NCBI GenBank assembly: GCA_002693775.1
Contig: NZRP01000048.1
Location: 1 to 64,000, forward strand
From: Crocinitomicaceae bacterium
GTDB taxonomy: Bacteria > Bacteroidota > Bacteroidia > Flavobacteriales_D > Sanyastnellaceae
Reading direction: 5' to 3'
Length of the DNA: 64,000 nucleotides
Part shown: one piece after another, positions 16,204-25,740 of the stretch
How the letters are laid out: every line of letters starts with the position of its first letter
Position numbering within the stretch: position 1 is the stretch's first letter
Position numbers and translations under genes: made by a program
Notes under the pieces: model-generated
Databases searched by the model: none
Seen by the model: only the letters and a program-made list of their open reading frames with translations
What the model was told of the DNA's origin: nothing

Positions 16204-18072
16204 TTATTCAGCTCTTTCAGCTAGCTCAAGCCAACGCATCTCAGCTTCCTCAAGCTGCTTTGCAACTTGGCCTAGTTCTTTACCTACTTTGATAAGTTCT
16301 TTGTGTGAAGGACCGTTTTCTAGTATAGCTGAAAGTTCTTCTCTGCGCTTTTCTAGCTCTTCAATCTGGCGTTCGAGCTGTTCAAATTCAAATTTCTCAT
16401 TGTAAGAAAGTCTAGCCGAATAATCGCCTTTTATTTCTTTAGGCTTTGCCTTAGGTTTATGAGTTTTAACAGTTTTAGCTTCCTTCACTGCAAGCCTGTA
16501 CTGAGTATAGTTGCCGGGGTAATCTTTAATTTCTCCGTTTTCCTTTTCTCCTACCACCCAAACATGCTCCACGATCTTGTCCATAAAATATCTGTCGTGA
16601 CTTACAACAACAAGGCATCCCTTAAAATCCATCAGGAATTCTTCTAGCACAGCCAATGTGAAAATGTCTAGGTCATTTGTAGGCTCATCGAGAATTAAAA
16701 AGTTTGGGTTGCACATAAGAATTCTCAATAAGTGCAACCTCTTTTTTTCTCCTCCACTAAGCACCTTGATAAACTGATTATGCATGCTCCTTGGAAACAA
16801 GAACCTTTCTAAAAGTCCTGCAGCAGTTAGCTTAGCCCCGCCTTTTAAAGGGATAAAATCAGCAATATCTCTAACAGCATCAATAACTTTCCAGTCCTCA
16901 TTGAAATCACAACCCAATTGATGATAATGTCCCCAAACCACAGTTTCTCCCACTACAACTTTACCCGTACTAGGAGCATTGTTTTGAAGAATGATGTTTA
17001 ACAGGCTTGTTTTACCTGACCCATTATTCCCAACAATTCCAAGTCTTTCACCTGGCTTAAAGTGATGAGTGAGCCTATTAAAAAGAACTTTGTCTCCTTG
17101 TTTGTAGCTAACATTGTGCATTTCCACAATTTTTCCTCCTAATCTCTCAGGAATAACACTAATGTGCATAGGATCTTCATTCAGCCTCTTTTTCGCCTCC
17201 TTCTTTATTTCATAAAACCTCTCAATTCTGCTTTTACTCTTGCCTGTCCTCGCTGAAGGAGTTGATCTCATCCAGGCAAGCTCGCGCTTAAATGCCTTTT
17301 TTGCTTTATCCTGAACCGCAAGAGCATTCTTCTTCCTTGCATCGCGATTTTGTAGATAGTAGCTGAAATTTCCCTTGTATAGATAAAGGCTTTGATTATC
17401 CAGTTCAAGAATATCACTACACACGTTTTCCAAGAAGTATCTATCGTGTGTAATCATTAATACTGTGAAGTTAGTAGATGCTAATTGTTTTTCAAGCCAC
17501 GCTATCATCTCTAAATCCAAGTGGTTTGTAGGCTCGTCCAAGAATAATAAGTCCGGAGATTCTAACAAAACTTGGGCTAGAGCAGCTCTTCTTTTCTCGC
17601 CACCGCTTAAAGTTCCAATAGTTCTACTCAAATCGTTAAGGTTCAACTTTCCTAAGATTTCCCTTGCTCTAGCCTCGTAATTCCAGGCATTTGTCCTGTC
17701 CATAGCATCTGTAGAAGATTGTAAGACGTCTCCGTCTAATCCTTCAGATAATACCTTGTCGTAATTCCTTAAAGCTACAACAGCAGGAGAGTCGCCTATA
17801 TATAGGGTGTCTAGAAGAGTAGACTGGGGGTCTAAGTCAGCTTCCTGACGCAAATAAGACCATGTAATGCCTGAAGAAAACGTTATATCACCTTGATCAG
17901 CAGGCTCTACATCGCATAAAGCCCTCATAAGCGTACTCTTACCTGAGCCGTTTTTAGCAACAATTGCAACCCTCTGGCCTGCACTTAATCCAAACGTAAG
18001 TCCCTTAAAAAGCAGTTTTTCACCATATCTCTTGGTTAGACCTTCTACCGATAATACGTTCTTTTTTGCCAT
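16204..18072 (-). CDS. ABC-F family ATPase, Uup-like
   Basis: 622 residues from the ATG at 18072 (MAKKNVLSVEGLTKRYGEKL). A longer frame upstream has no family support. There are two ATP-binding cassettes and no membrane domain: AKNGSGKSTLM, LSGGEKRRAALAQ and LLFLDEPTNHLDLE in the first; GNNGSGKTSLL, LSGGEKKRLHLL and FLILDEPTNDLDI in the second. The C-terminal coiled coil (about 560-620, FEQLERQIEELEKRREEL) is typical of Uup. ABC-F proteins act on ribosomes or, for Uup, on DNA and ribosome-linked processes. The gene is monocistronic and convergent with paaE. Confidence 0.9.
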   Translation of the reverse strand: MAKKNVLSVEGLTKRYGEKLLFKGLTFGLSAGQRVAIVAKNGSGKSTLMRALCDVEPADQGDITFSSGITWSYLRQEADLDPQSTLLDTLYIGDSPAVVALRNYDKVLSEGLDGDVLQSSTDAMDRTNAWNYEARAREILGKLNLNDLSRTIGTLSGGEKRRAALAQVLLESPDLLFLDEPTNHLDLEMIAWLEKQLASTNFTVLMITHDRYFLENVCSDILELDNQSLYLYKGNFSYYLQNRDARKKNALAVQDKAKKAFKRELAWMRSTPSARTGKSKSRIERFYEIKKEAKKRLNEDPMHISVIPERLGGKIVEMHNVSYKQGDKVLFNRLTHHFKPGERLGIVGNNGSGKTSLLNIILQNNAPSTGKVVVGETVVWGHYHQLGCDFNEDWKVIDAVRDIADFIPLKGGAKLTAAGLLERFLFPRSMHNQFIKVLSGGEKKRLHLLRILMCNPNFLILDEPTNDLDIFTLAVLEEFLMDFKGCLVVVSHDRYFMDKIVEHVWVVGEKENGEIKDYPGNYTQYRLAVKEAKTVKTHKPKAKPKEIKGDYSARLSYNEKFEFEQLERQIEELEKRREELSAILENGPSHKELIKVGKELGQVAKQLEEAEMRWLELAERAE

Positions 18073-18081
18073 AATTAAGTA

Positions 18082-18089
18082 CAAATATA
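18082..18089 (-). promoter_or_regulatory. Candidate -7 promoter box for the ABC-F gene
   Basis: The minus strand reads TATATTTG, a perfect TAnnTTTG, ending 9 nt before the ATG at 18072. It supports that start over the upstream alternative at 18147. Confidence 0.5.
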
Positions 18090-18171
18090 GGGCCCAGTTA
18101 TTCGTGAAAATGCTAATAAACATTGAGTATTCAAAGGATTTCCACATTTATACGTTAGAAGGTTTTAAAAT

Positions 18172-18200
18172 CGTCTATTAATGACAAAGTTTAATAGACG
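18172..18200. repeat. Perfect 9-bp inverted repeat upstream of the first small outer-membrane protein gene
   Basis: CGTCTATTA (18172-18180) and TAATAGACG (18192-18200) are perfect inverted copies with an 11-bp spacer. The repeat ends 31 bp before the ATG at 18232. It could be an operator or an RNA hairpin. It is not repeated upstream of the paralogue at 18986. Confidence 0.5.
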
Positions 18201-18231
18201 GATATTAGCCCAAACCTAAAAACTTGGTTCT

Positions 18232-18687
18232 ATGAAAAAATTATTTATTTTATGTGTATGTGCTGGATTAGCATGTACTTTGTCTGCTCAAATGACTCTG
18301 TCTAAGGGCGAAATGGTTGCAGGAGTTACTTATAATTCTGCATATGCTAACGAAACCATCACTGATGATCTTGCATTCACTGTTGGTTATGCTGTTTCTG
18401 ATGAGTTCACTATTATGGCTACAAGAGACGAAAACACTGAAGGAGAAGATGCATCAATTAATCTTGGTGTACGTTATTTCTACAACGGTTTTTACGGTCA
18501 GCTAAATATGATCGATGTTCAAGACGCAACAGCTGATGATGAAGATGCAACAATGAGTGTTGGTAAAATGTTCGCTCTTGATTGGGTTGATGGATTATAC
18601 TTAGATCCTAGTATTACTATTTCTGGACTTGGGTCTGATAATGATACTGATACATCATTTGGTATGACTCTTGGAATGCGTTTCTAA
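18232..18687 (+). CDS. Small outer-membrane beta-barrel-like protein, paralogue 1
   Basis: 151 residues. The signal peptide ends LACTLSAQ. The mature part is rich in Gly, Asp and alternating strands (LAFTVGYAVSDEFTIMATR, INLGVRYFYNGFYGQLNM) and ends GMTLGMRF. The terminal aromatic residue fits an outer-membrane barrel of about eight strands, though I cannot name a family. It is paralogous to the protein at 18986-19429: similar length, signal peptide, GYAVxDE/DD segment, YFYNGF/YFKNGF segment and VGKM motif. A terminator follows, so it is probably monocistronic. Function is unknown. Confidence 0.75.
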   Translation: MKKLFILCVCAGLACTLSAQMTLSKGEMVAGVTYNSAYANETITDDLAFTVGYAVSDEFTIMATRDENTEGEDASINLGVRYFYNGFYGQLNMIDVQDATADDEDATMSVGKMFALDWVDGLYLDPSITISGLGSDNDTDTSFGMTLGMRF

Positions 18688-18708
18688 GAATTAGTTGATT
18701 ACAAAATT

Positions 18709-18736
18709 AAAAGGGTCGCTATATGCGGCCCTTTTT
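18709..18736 (+). terminator. Rho-independent terminator
   Basis: AAGGGTCGC (18711-18719) pairs with GCGGCCCTT (18725-18733) through one G-U wobble, with a short loop and a following T tract. It lies 22 bp after the stop of the first small barrel gene. Confidence 0.85.
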
Positions 18737-18985
18737 GATTCTAAACACTTTATAATCTAAATAGTATAGGTATTTATATAAACTAAGTACACTTTGTTCT
18801 TATCCATACTGGTTTAAAAACAATAAAAATACTATTTCTTATCAACTTATGTAAATGCATTAAGTGTCAGTAAAAACTGGTATTTCAGAGGATATTCACA
18901 ATTTTTCGTGAATACCTAATAAAAAGTTATTTGTGTGAGACTCTTTTCCTGTCGGATATTCGCCCCAACCTTAAAACTTGGTTCT
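18737..18985. other. Non-coding spacer between the two small barrel genes
   Basis: About 250 bp, strongly AT-rich, with no credible gene. It holds a 7-bp inverted repeat, TATTCAC at 18893-18899 and GTGAATA at 18908-18914, extendable by two G-C pairs past a bulged A. It also holds a 33-nt block (18953-18985) that is 30/33 identical to the block just upstream of the first paralogue (18199-18231). It presumably carries the promoter of the second paralogue, but no exact TAnnTTTG is present at the expected place. Confidence 0.6.
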
Positions 18986-19429
18986 ATGAAAAAATTATTT
19001 ACACTTTGTGCGTCTGCTCTATTAGCATTCACACTTTCTGCTCAAGTTGAGCAAGCTGAAGGATCTTGGTACCTAGGTACTGGTGATGCTACTAATCTTT
19101 TAAACCTTTTCTCTGATAACGGAATCGGTATGAGCGCTACTATTGGGTACGCTGTACAAGATGATCTTATCGTAGGAGGTACTGTTTCATCTGACTCTGG
19201 TGAAAACGTTTACGATCTTGATGTTACTTACTTCAAGAATGGATTCGGTTTCGGTGTGTCCCTAGACAACGCTATGGAGGCTAACGATGAGGAGCGTACT
19301 GTTGGGTTTAATGTAGGTAAGATGGTTATGGTAGGTTCAATTAGCGATAAGCTATTTGTTTACCCAAACATAGCTATTGACAGTGATCAGAACATGGAGT
19401 CTGGAATATCTTTCGGATTTAAATTCTAA
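18986..19429 (+). CDS. Small outer-membrane beta-barrel-like protein, paralogue 2
   Basis: 147 residues from the ATG at 18986 (MKKLFTLCASALLAFTLSAQ), a clear signal peptide. A longer upstream frame would run through the conserved leader and is rejected. The mature protein has Gly/Asp-rich strands (IGMSATIGYAVQDDLIVGG, YDLDVTYFKNGFGFGVSL) and ends GFKF, fitting an outer-membrane barrel. The first 16 coding bases and 30 of the 33 bases upstream match paralogue 1. Codon use looks biased to preferred codons, which suggests high expression. A strong terminator follows. Function is unknown. Confidence 0.75.
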   Translation: MKKLFTLCASALLAFTLSAQVEQAEGSWYLGTGDATNLLNLFSDNGIGMSATIGYAVQDDLIVGGTVSSDSGENVYDLDVTYFKNGFGFGVSLDNAMEANDEERTVGFNVGKMVMVGSISDKLFVYPNIAIDSDQNMESGISFGFKF

Positions 19430-19448
19430 GAGATATTTATCTTATTTG

Positions 19449-19474
19449 AAAGGGCTACCTTCGGGTAGCCCTTT
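19449..19474 (+). terminator. Rho-independent terminator with a UUCG tetraloop
   Basis: A perfect 11-bp stem AAAGGGCTACC / GGTAGCCCTTT encloses TTCG and is followed by a T-rich tail. The start of the acetyltransferase lies only 22 bp beyond. Confidence 0.93.
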
Positions 19475-19484
19475 TTATTTGCCT

Positions 19485-19492
19485 TATGTTTG
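19485..19492 (+). promoter_or_regulatory. Candidate -7 promoter box for the GNAT gene (leaderless spacing)
   Basis: TATGTTTG is a perfect TAnnTTTG ending 4 nt before the ATG at 19497. It lies right after the terminator tail and implies a leaderless transcript for the acetyltransferase. Confidence 0.5.
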
Positions 19493-19496
19493 GATG

Positions 19497-19964
19497 ATGG
19501 ACGTGAAATTTAAAGTTCTTGAATGGGATAAGCTTACAAGAGACCAGCTGCATGCTTGTATAAAACTTAGGATAGATGTATTTGTTGTTGAGCAAAACTG
19601 TCCATACCCAGATCTTGATGGTAAAGATTTAGATAGTATTCATGTGTTTGTTGATGAAATTGATAGTGAATTTTCTAATGGGAGCTATACTGACGCTTAT
19701 TTGAGAATATGTAAGCCTGGAGTTAGCTATGATGAACCAAGTATTGGTAGAGTTGCTACCTCAGAGAGATCTAGAGGAACTGGATTAGGAGTAAAGCTTA
19801 TGGAAAAAGGCATAGAAGTCTGTGAAGATCTATGGCCTGGAATAGGAATTAGAATATCTGCTCAGAAATATCTAGTTAAATTTTACAGAGATTTAGGGTT
19901 CGAAATATGCAGTGAACCTTATTTAGAGGATGATATTCCTCATGTACAGATGTACAGGAAGTAA
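19497..19964 (+). CDS. GNAT N-acetyltransferase, ElaA-like
   Basis: 155 residues from the second of two adjacent ATGs (19494, 19497). It carries the ElaA-family signature LRIDVFVVEQNCPYPDLDGKD. The acetyl-CoA loop region is IGRVATSERSRGTGLGVKLM (Q/RxxGxG/A-like) and the C-terminal part is ISAQKYLVKFYRDLGFEICS. The acceptor substrate of ElaA-type enzymes is unclear. An upstream extension would pass through the terminator hairpin and the previous gene, so it is rejected. Its stop abuts the pyrG stop, convergently. Confidence 0.88.
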   Translation: MDVKFKVLEWDKLTRDQLHACIKLRIDVFVVEQNCPYPDLDGKDLDSIHVFVDEIDSEFSNGSYTDAYLRICKPGVSYDEPSIGRVATSERSRGTGLGVKLMEKGIEVCEDLWPGIGIRISAQKYLVKFYRDLGFEICSEPYLEDDIPHVQMYRK

Positions 19965-21662
<1,698 letters not shown>

Positions 21663-21668
21663 CTAAAA

Positions 21669-22763
21669 TCACTTCTGTTCCATGCTTTCAGTCAAAGCAT
21701 CTACAACCTTATGTCCAGATAAAAACTCATTAGCTATTATCCTCAATAAAGTGTATCCAGGAACTGCTAAAATCATGCCTGTTACCCCTCCAATAACACT
21801 TGCCATGCTAATGATAATGAATATTTCTAAGGGATGAGCTTTTACTCTATTTGAGAATAAAAATGGTTGAGTTAAGAAGTTATCGACAAGCTGGGTTATT
21901 AGATAAACAAGGAATGCAAGACCAACATGCGGTAGCAAATCACTAGCTCCACCTTCAAAAGTTGTGACAACGATTAGGAGACCAATTGTAGCTCCAACAA
22001 GAGGGCCTATGTATGGAATCAAATTAAGAATACCAGCAATTACTCCTAGTATCAATGCGTTTTGCACGCCAACAATAGCTAATCCTGAACTTACCATAAT
22101 TGTAACAATTGCTATTTGAACTATTAATCCGCTGAAATAACGTGTTAAAAGTCTCGAAGAGCTCTCCATTATGTTTTTGATATGATCAACTTGAGAGTCT
22201 GGAGTAAGAGCAAGAATTATTCTGTAAAAAAGATTAGCATCCTTCAAAAAGAAAAATGTCATGAAAAGTATAGAAAAGCCAGCAATAAATGCGGATCCTA
22301 TACCCATAAACAGTCCGCCAAATAAGTTAGAAAAACTACTAAATTCAACAATTTTACTTGTTTCTGTAATCAACAGCGAAGAGAGTGAGCTATGTCCAAT
22401 ATCTAAGTGTTTTATAATTTTATCAACCGCACCTACCCATCCTTTTAAATTTCCAGCGAGTGACTGCGTGTCAATTTTAGCTAACGCTTCAGCTTGGCTA
22501 GCAATTAGAGGTCCTAGCATTGCTAAAAGCAATCCACCTGTAATTAAAAACGTAAAAAGTGCTACTAAAGCCCCAATTGCTGAAGGAAGTTTTCCCCCTT
22601 TTATTTTAATTCTCGAAACCAAATTAACAATGGGTCTTCCTGCGAAACTTAGTCCAACGGAAATAAGTATATATCCAATTAAATCACGAAAAATAAATAC
22701 GCAGTAAACACTTAATAGTACTAGTAATACAGATAGAGCCTTTTTAAAGATTGAATCCTTCAT
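21669..22763 (-). CDS. AI-2E family transporter (PF01594-type permease)
   Basis: 364 residues with about seven or eight hydrophobic helices. The family pattern is visible: an N-terminal pair of helices, then a hydrophilic stretch (about 85-150), then AIVGVQNALILGVIAGILNLIPYIGPLVGATIG, which contains the characteristic N-x-I-P-Y-x-G-P loop, and LVYLITQLVDNFLTQPFLF. The family is named for AI-2 export, but members also include Na+/H+ antiporters, so the substrate is open. It is divergent from the MntR-like regulator, sharing a 62-bp spacer with a palindrome. Confidence 0.88.
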   Translation of the reverse strand: MKDSIFKKALSVLLVLLSVYCVFIFRDLIGYILISVGLSFAGRPIVNLVSRIKIKGGKLPSAIGALVALFTFLITGGLLLAMLGPLIASQAEALAKIDTQSLAGNLKGWVGAVDKIIKHLDIGHSSLSSLLITETSKIVEFSSFSNLFGGLFMGIGSAFIAGFSILFMTFFFLKDANLFYRIILALTPDSQVDHIKNIMESSSRLLTRYFSGLIVQIAIVTIMVSSGLAIVGVQNALILGVIAGILNLIPYIGPLVGATIGLLIVVTTFEGGASDLLPHVGLAFLVYLITQLVDNFLTQPFLFSNRVKAHPLEIFIIISMASVIGGVTGMILAVPGYTLLRIIANEFLSGHKVVDALTESMEQK

Positions 22764-22780
22764 GATGACAATTTAATAAA

Positions 22781-22794
22781 TTAGGCATGACTAA
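22781..22794. promoter_or_regulatory. Candidate MntR/DtxR-family operator
   Basis: TTAGGCATGACTAA is a 14-bp palindrome with 12 of 14 positions symmetric; only the fifth and tenth break it. Its TTAGG/CTAA arms resemble DtxR-family boxes. It lies about 33 bp upstream of the predicted transcription start of the regulator gene, so it would cover the -33 region. Autoregulation is inferred. Confidence 0.5.
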
Positions 22795-22808
22795 AACGCG
22801 CACTTAGC

Positions 22809-22816
22809 TAATTTTG
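22809..22816 (+). promoter_or_regulatory. Candidate -7 promoter box for the metal regulator-transporter operon
   Basis: TAATTTTG is a perfect TAnnTTTG ending 9 nt before the ATG at 22826. Together with the palindrome at 22781-22794 it forms a plausible repressible promoter. Confidence 0.5.
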
Positions 22817-22825
22817 TCCACTATC

Positions 22826-23509
22826 ATGAAGTTGTCAGAAAAATCTAGAAGCAGGCAGGATTACTTAAAGGCAATCTTATCTCTTGAACTTAATGGAGCA
22901 AAAGTCAGCACAACTTCTATTTCTGAAAAGCTTAAAACCAAGCCTGCTTCAGTAACTGGAATGTTTAAAGTTTTATCTGATTTGGGTTTAATCGAATACA
23001 TCCCGTACAGAGGGGCTGAGCTCACAAAGCCTGGTAGAACAGAAGCTATTTCTTTAATGAGGAAGCATAGGCTGTGGGAAACATTTATGGTTGAAAACCT
23101 AGGGTTTAAATGGGATGAAGTGCATGAGATTGCTGAACAATTAGAGCACATTGAATCAAAAGAACTAATTGATAAGCTTGATGCATATATGGGATATCCA
23201 TCATTTGACCCGCATGGAGATCCTATTCCTGATGCGGATGGCAATCTATGTGATAGAAGAAAATTAGTGCAGGTTAATATGCTTAAACAAGGAGATACAG
23301 CTAGCGTTCAGGGTGTACTTGGAAGTAGCGATACTTTTCTGAGACACTTAGGAGATTTGGGAATAAGGTTGGGACTTGTTTTTACTGTTATGAGAGTCTT
23401 TGAATTTGATGGAAGTATTCAAGTAGAATTTGAAGATGAAGATTGGAATATGAAGGAAATGACTTGGTCTAAAAAATTAGTGGAACAACTACTAGCTGAA
23501 TTAAAATAA
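22826..23509 (+). CDS. MntR/DtxR-family metal-dependent transcriptional regulator
   Basis: 227 residues from the ATG at 22826; a TTG four codons upstream lies in the promoter box. A winged-helix domain (about 8-75, SISEKLKTKPASVTGMFKVL) is followed by the metal-binding dimerisation domain and a FeoA/SH3-like C-terminus. Residues D12, H81, E104, E107 and H108 align with the MntR ligands D8, H77, E99, E102 and H103. Glu stands where DtxR has its cysteine, which favours Mn over Fe sensing. Where MntR has E11 this protein has K15. Its stop abuts the ZIP gene, so the pair is one operon. Confidence 0.9.
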   Translation: MKLSEKSRSRQDYLKAILSLELNGAKVSTTSISEKLKTKPASVTGMFKVLSDLGLIEYIPYRGAELTKPGRTEAISLMRKHRLWETFMVENLGFKWDEVHEIAEQLEHIESKELIDKLDAYMGYPSFDPHGDPIPDADGNLCDRRKLVQVNMLKQGDTASVQGVLGSSDTFLRHLGDLGIRLGLVFTVMRVFEFDGSIQVEFEDEDWNMKEMTWSKKLVEQLLAELK

Positions 23510-24370
23510 ATGGAAGGTTTTTATGATTGGTTTATCCTGCAAAGTGCTCCATTGCAGGCATTGATAGCGGGAATGTTTACTTGGGGTATGACTGCTCTAG
23601 GTTCAGGCTTAGTATTCTTCTTCAATTCTTCCAATAGAAAGGTTTTAGACTGTGCTTTAGGATTTACAGGGGGGGTGATGATAGCCGCAAGTTTTTGGTC
23701 TTTATTATCTCCTGCAATAGAGTATGTAGAATTACAAAATGAGTTAGGACACAGCACTATGCCGACTTATTTGCCTCCAGCAATTGGGTTTTTCTTGGGT
23801 GCCTGTTTCCTATTCATTTTAGACAAGATTATTCCTCACCTTCACTTATTTGCAAAACGTGAAGACGCAGAGGGAATAACAACAAATTGGAGGAAGACGA
23901 TCTTACTTGTACTTGCAATAGTTCTTCACAACATTCCTGAGGGACTAGCTGTTGGTGTAGCCTTTGGAGCTTTAGCTAACCCAGAATTGCTTGGGATGGA
24001 TGGGCATTCAGTTTTTACCATTGGATCAGCTATTGCTCTTGCTATAGGTATTGGAATCCAAAATTTTCCTGAAGGATTCTCTGTTTCTATGCCTGTTAGA
24101 AGAATGGGGAAAAGCAAGTGGAAGTCATGGCAATGGGGCCAATTATCAGCCATTGTAGAGCCTGTATTTGCTGTAATAGGTGCATTAATTGTAATGACTA
24201 TTCTACCTCTTCTTCCATATGCTCTAGCCTTCGCAGCAGGAGCTATGATCTTTATTGTAGTTGAGGAAGTGATACCTGAGAGCCAGAGTGGAGGAAATAC
24301 TGACCTTGCGACAATGGGTCTAATTGCTGGTTTTATTGTAATGATGACCCTTGATGTGGGCCTAGGCTAA
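23510..24370 (+). CDS. ZIP family metal transporter (GufA/ZupT-like)
   Basis: 286 residues with about eight transmembrane segments. The signature metal-site helices are present: VLHNIPEGLAVGVAFGA and GIGIQNFPEGFSVSMP. ZIP proteins move divalent metals such as Zn, Mn and Fe into the cytoplasm. Its start codon follows directly on the stop of the MntR-like regulator, so the two are translated from one message and the metal is probably one sensed by the regulator. Mn is the best guess from the regulator's ligands. Confidence 0.92.
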   Translation: MEGFYDWFILQSAPLQALIAGMFTWGMTALGSGLVFFFNSSNRKVLDCALGFTGGVMIAASFWSLLSPAIEYVELQNELGHSTMPTYLPPAIGFFLGACFLFILDKIIPHLHLFAKREDAEGITTNWRKTILLVLAIVLHNIPEGLAVGVAFGALANPELLGMDGHSVFTIGSAIALAIGIGIQNFPEGFSVSMPVRRMGKSKWKSWQWGQLSAIVEPVFAVIGALIVMTILPLLPYALAFAAGAMIFIVVEEVIPESQSGGNTDLATMGLIAGFIVMMTLDVGLG

Positions 24371-24389
24371 TACAAGACTTAATGTTGCT

Positions 24390-25739
24390 TTAAAAGGGTA
24401 GTTTAGCTCCGCCAAACCTGCCTGAGCTCATTAGAAGTACACAGCTATTAGAAGTTTGAATAAGATTGAGTCTTTCCTCTAATTCTACTACGCAGGTAAT
24501 TACTTCGATATCTTTACGATTAAAGGCAAGTTTCACTTCTTCTGGCGAAATAGCAGGTAATTTTTTATGCTTAACGACAGCAGGGTCAAAGTAAACTATA
24601 GCGCTAGTCACGCTATTCATACTATCCTTGTACTGAGGCAGGAAGTCCTTATTTAGACTAGAAAACGTATGTAGTTCAAATACAGCCGTTACATCTCTAT
24701 TTGGAAAAGATCCAACAACACCTGCTTGAGTAGCTTTTAATTTAGACGGTGCGTGAGCAAAGTCTCTAAAAGCTATGAAGTCTTTTTTTTCAGTAGAAAT
24801 TTCGAGTCTTCTAGCTGCCCCTGTAAAACTGACGATGTTTGCGTCAAATTCAGCAGAGTAAATTCCAATTACGTTACAGATAGCTCTTGCACCACTGAGG
24901 TTTTGGTAGTTATGAGCTCCTACTAGTTTGGTTGCAACTGTTGTGCCATCAGAATACGATATGAGAGTTTTGTTATCTCCAGGAACACTTATAGGAGTCG
25001 TGTATCCTATAAACTCAATGTCTTCTCTAATATCTGAGAATTCCCTGATTAATTGAGTTAGTTTTTCGTCCTCACTACAATAAACCACGGTTCCACTTTC
25101 TTCAATAGTACCAATGAATTCTCGGAAAGTGTTTAGGTAACTTTCTTCAGTTGGAAATACATTAATATGATCCCAAGCTATACCTGTGAGTATTGCAACA
25201 TGTGGCTTGTAATGAAGAAACTTAGATCTTCTGTCAATAGGAGAGCTTAGGTATTCGTCTCCTTCAATTACAGCGTATTCATTTTCATTACTAAGCTCAA
25301 GCATCCTGTTAAATCCCTCCAGTTGTGCTCCAACCATGTAATCAGTCTTTAAGCCTGATTTACTCATCGAATGAAGCAGCATAGAAGTGATAGTAGTCTT
25401 ACCGTGTGAACCACCAACAACTATTCTCTTTTTATTCTTTGTTGAATTGTATAAAAATTCAGGATATGATTGGATCTTTATACCTAGCTCTTGAGCCCTT
25501 TTCAGTTCTGGGTTATCAAGTCTTGCATGCATTCCCAGGATGATAACATCAATATCTTCAGTTATCCGAGTCTCATCCCATCCTTCACTTTCTGGTAACA
25601 ACCCTGCTTTTTTCAATCTACCTCTACTTGGCTCGAATATTTGGTCGTCAGAACCGCTTACCTTGTGTCCAATGTGTTTTAATGCTAAAGCAAAATTGTG
25701 CATGGCACTCCCGCCTATTGCTATTAGGTGAATTCGCAT
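24390..25739 (-). CDS. mpl: Mur ligase family protein, Mpl-type (murein tripeptide ligase)
   Basis: 449 residues. The N-terminal Rossmann domain begins MRIHLIAIGGSAMHNFALAL. The ATP loop is GGSHGKTTITSMLLHSM, then EGDEYLSSPIDRRSKFLHY and FRDFAHAPSKLKATQ follow. These match Mpl, which attaches recycled L-Ala-gamma-D-Glu-meso-DAP to UDP-MurNAc in peptidoglycan recycling. UDP-MurNAc:L-alanine ligase (MurC) is related, but the second residue block fits Mpl better. It is 1 bp from aroA and ends the long minus-strand run. Confidence 0.85.
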   Translation of the reverse strand: MRIHLIAIGGSAMHNFALALKHIGHKVSGSDDQIFEPSRGRLKKAGLLPESEGWDETRITEDIDVIILGMHARLDNPELKRAQELGIKIQSYPEFLYNSTKNKKRIVVGGSHGKTTITSMLLHSMSKSGLKTDYMVGAQLEGFNRMLELSNENEYAVIEGDEYLSSPIDRRSKFLHYKPHVAILTGIAWDHINVFPTEESYLNTFREFIGTIEESGTVVYCSEDEKLTQLIREFSDIREDIEFIGYTTPISVPGDNKTLISYSDGTTVATKLVGAHNYQNLSGARAICNVIGIYSAEFDANIVSFTGAARRLEISTEKKDFIAFRDFAHAPSKLKATQAGVVGSFPNRDVTAVFELHTFSSLNKDFLPQYKDSMNSVTSAIVYFDPAVVKHKKLPAISPEEVKLAFNRKDIEVITCVVELEERLNLIQTSNSCVLLMSSGRFGGAKLPF

Positions 25740-25740
25740 C

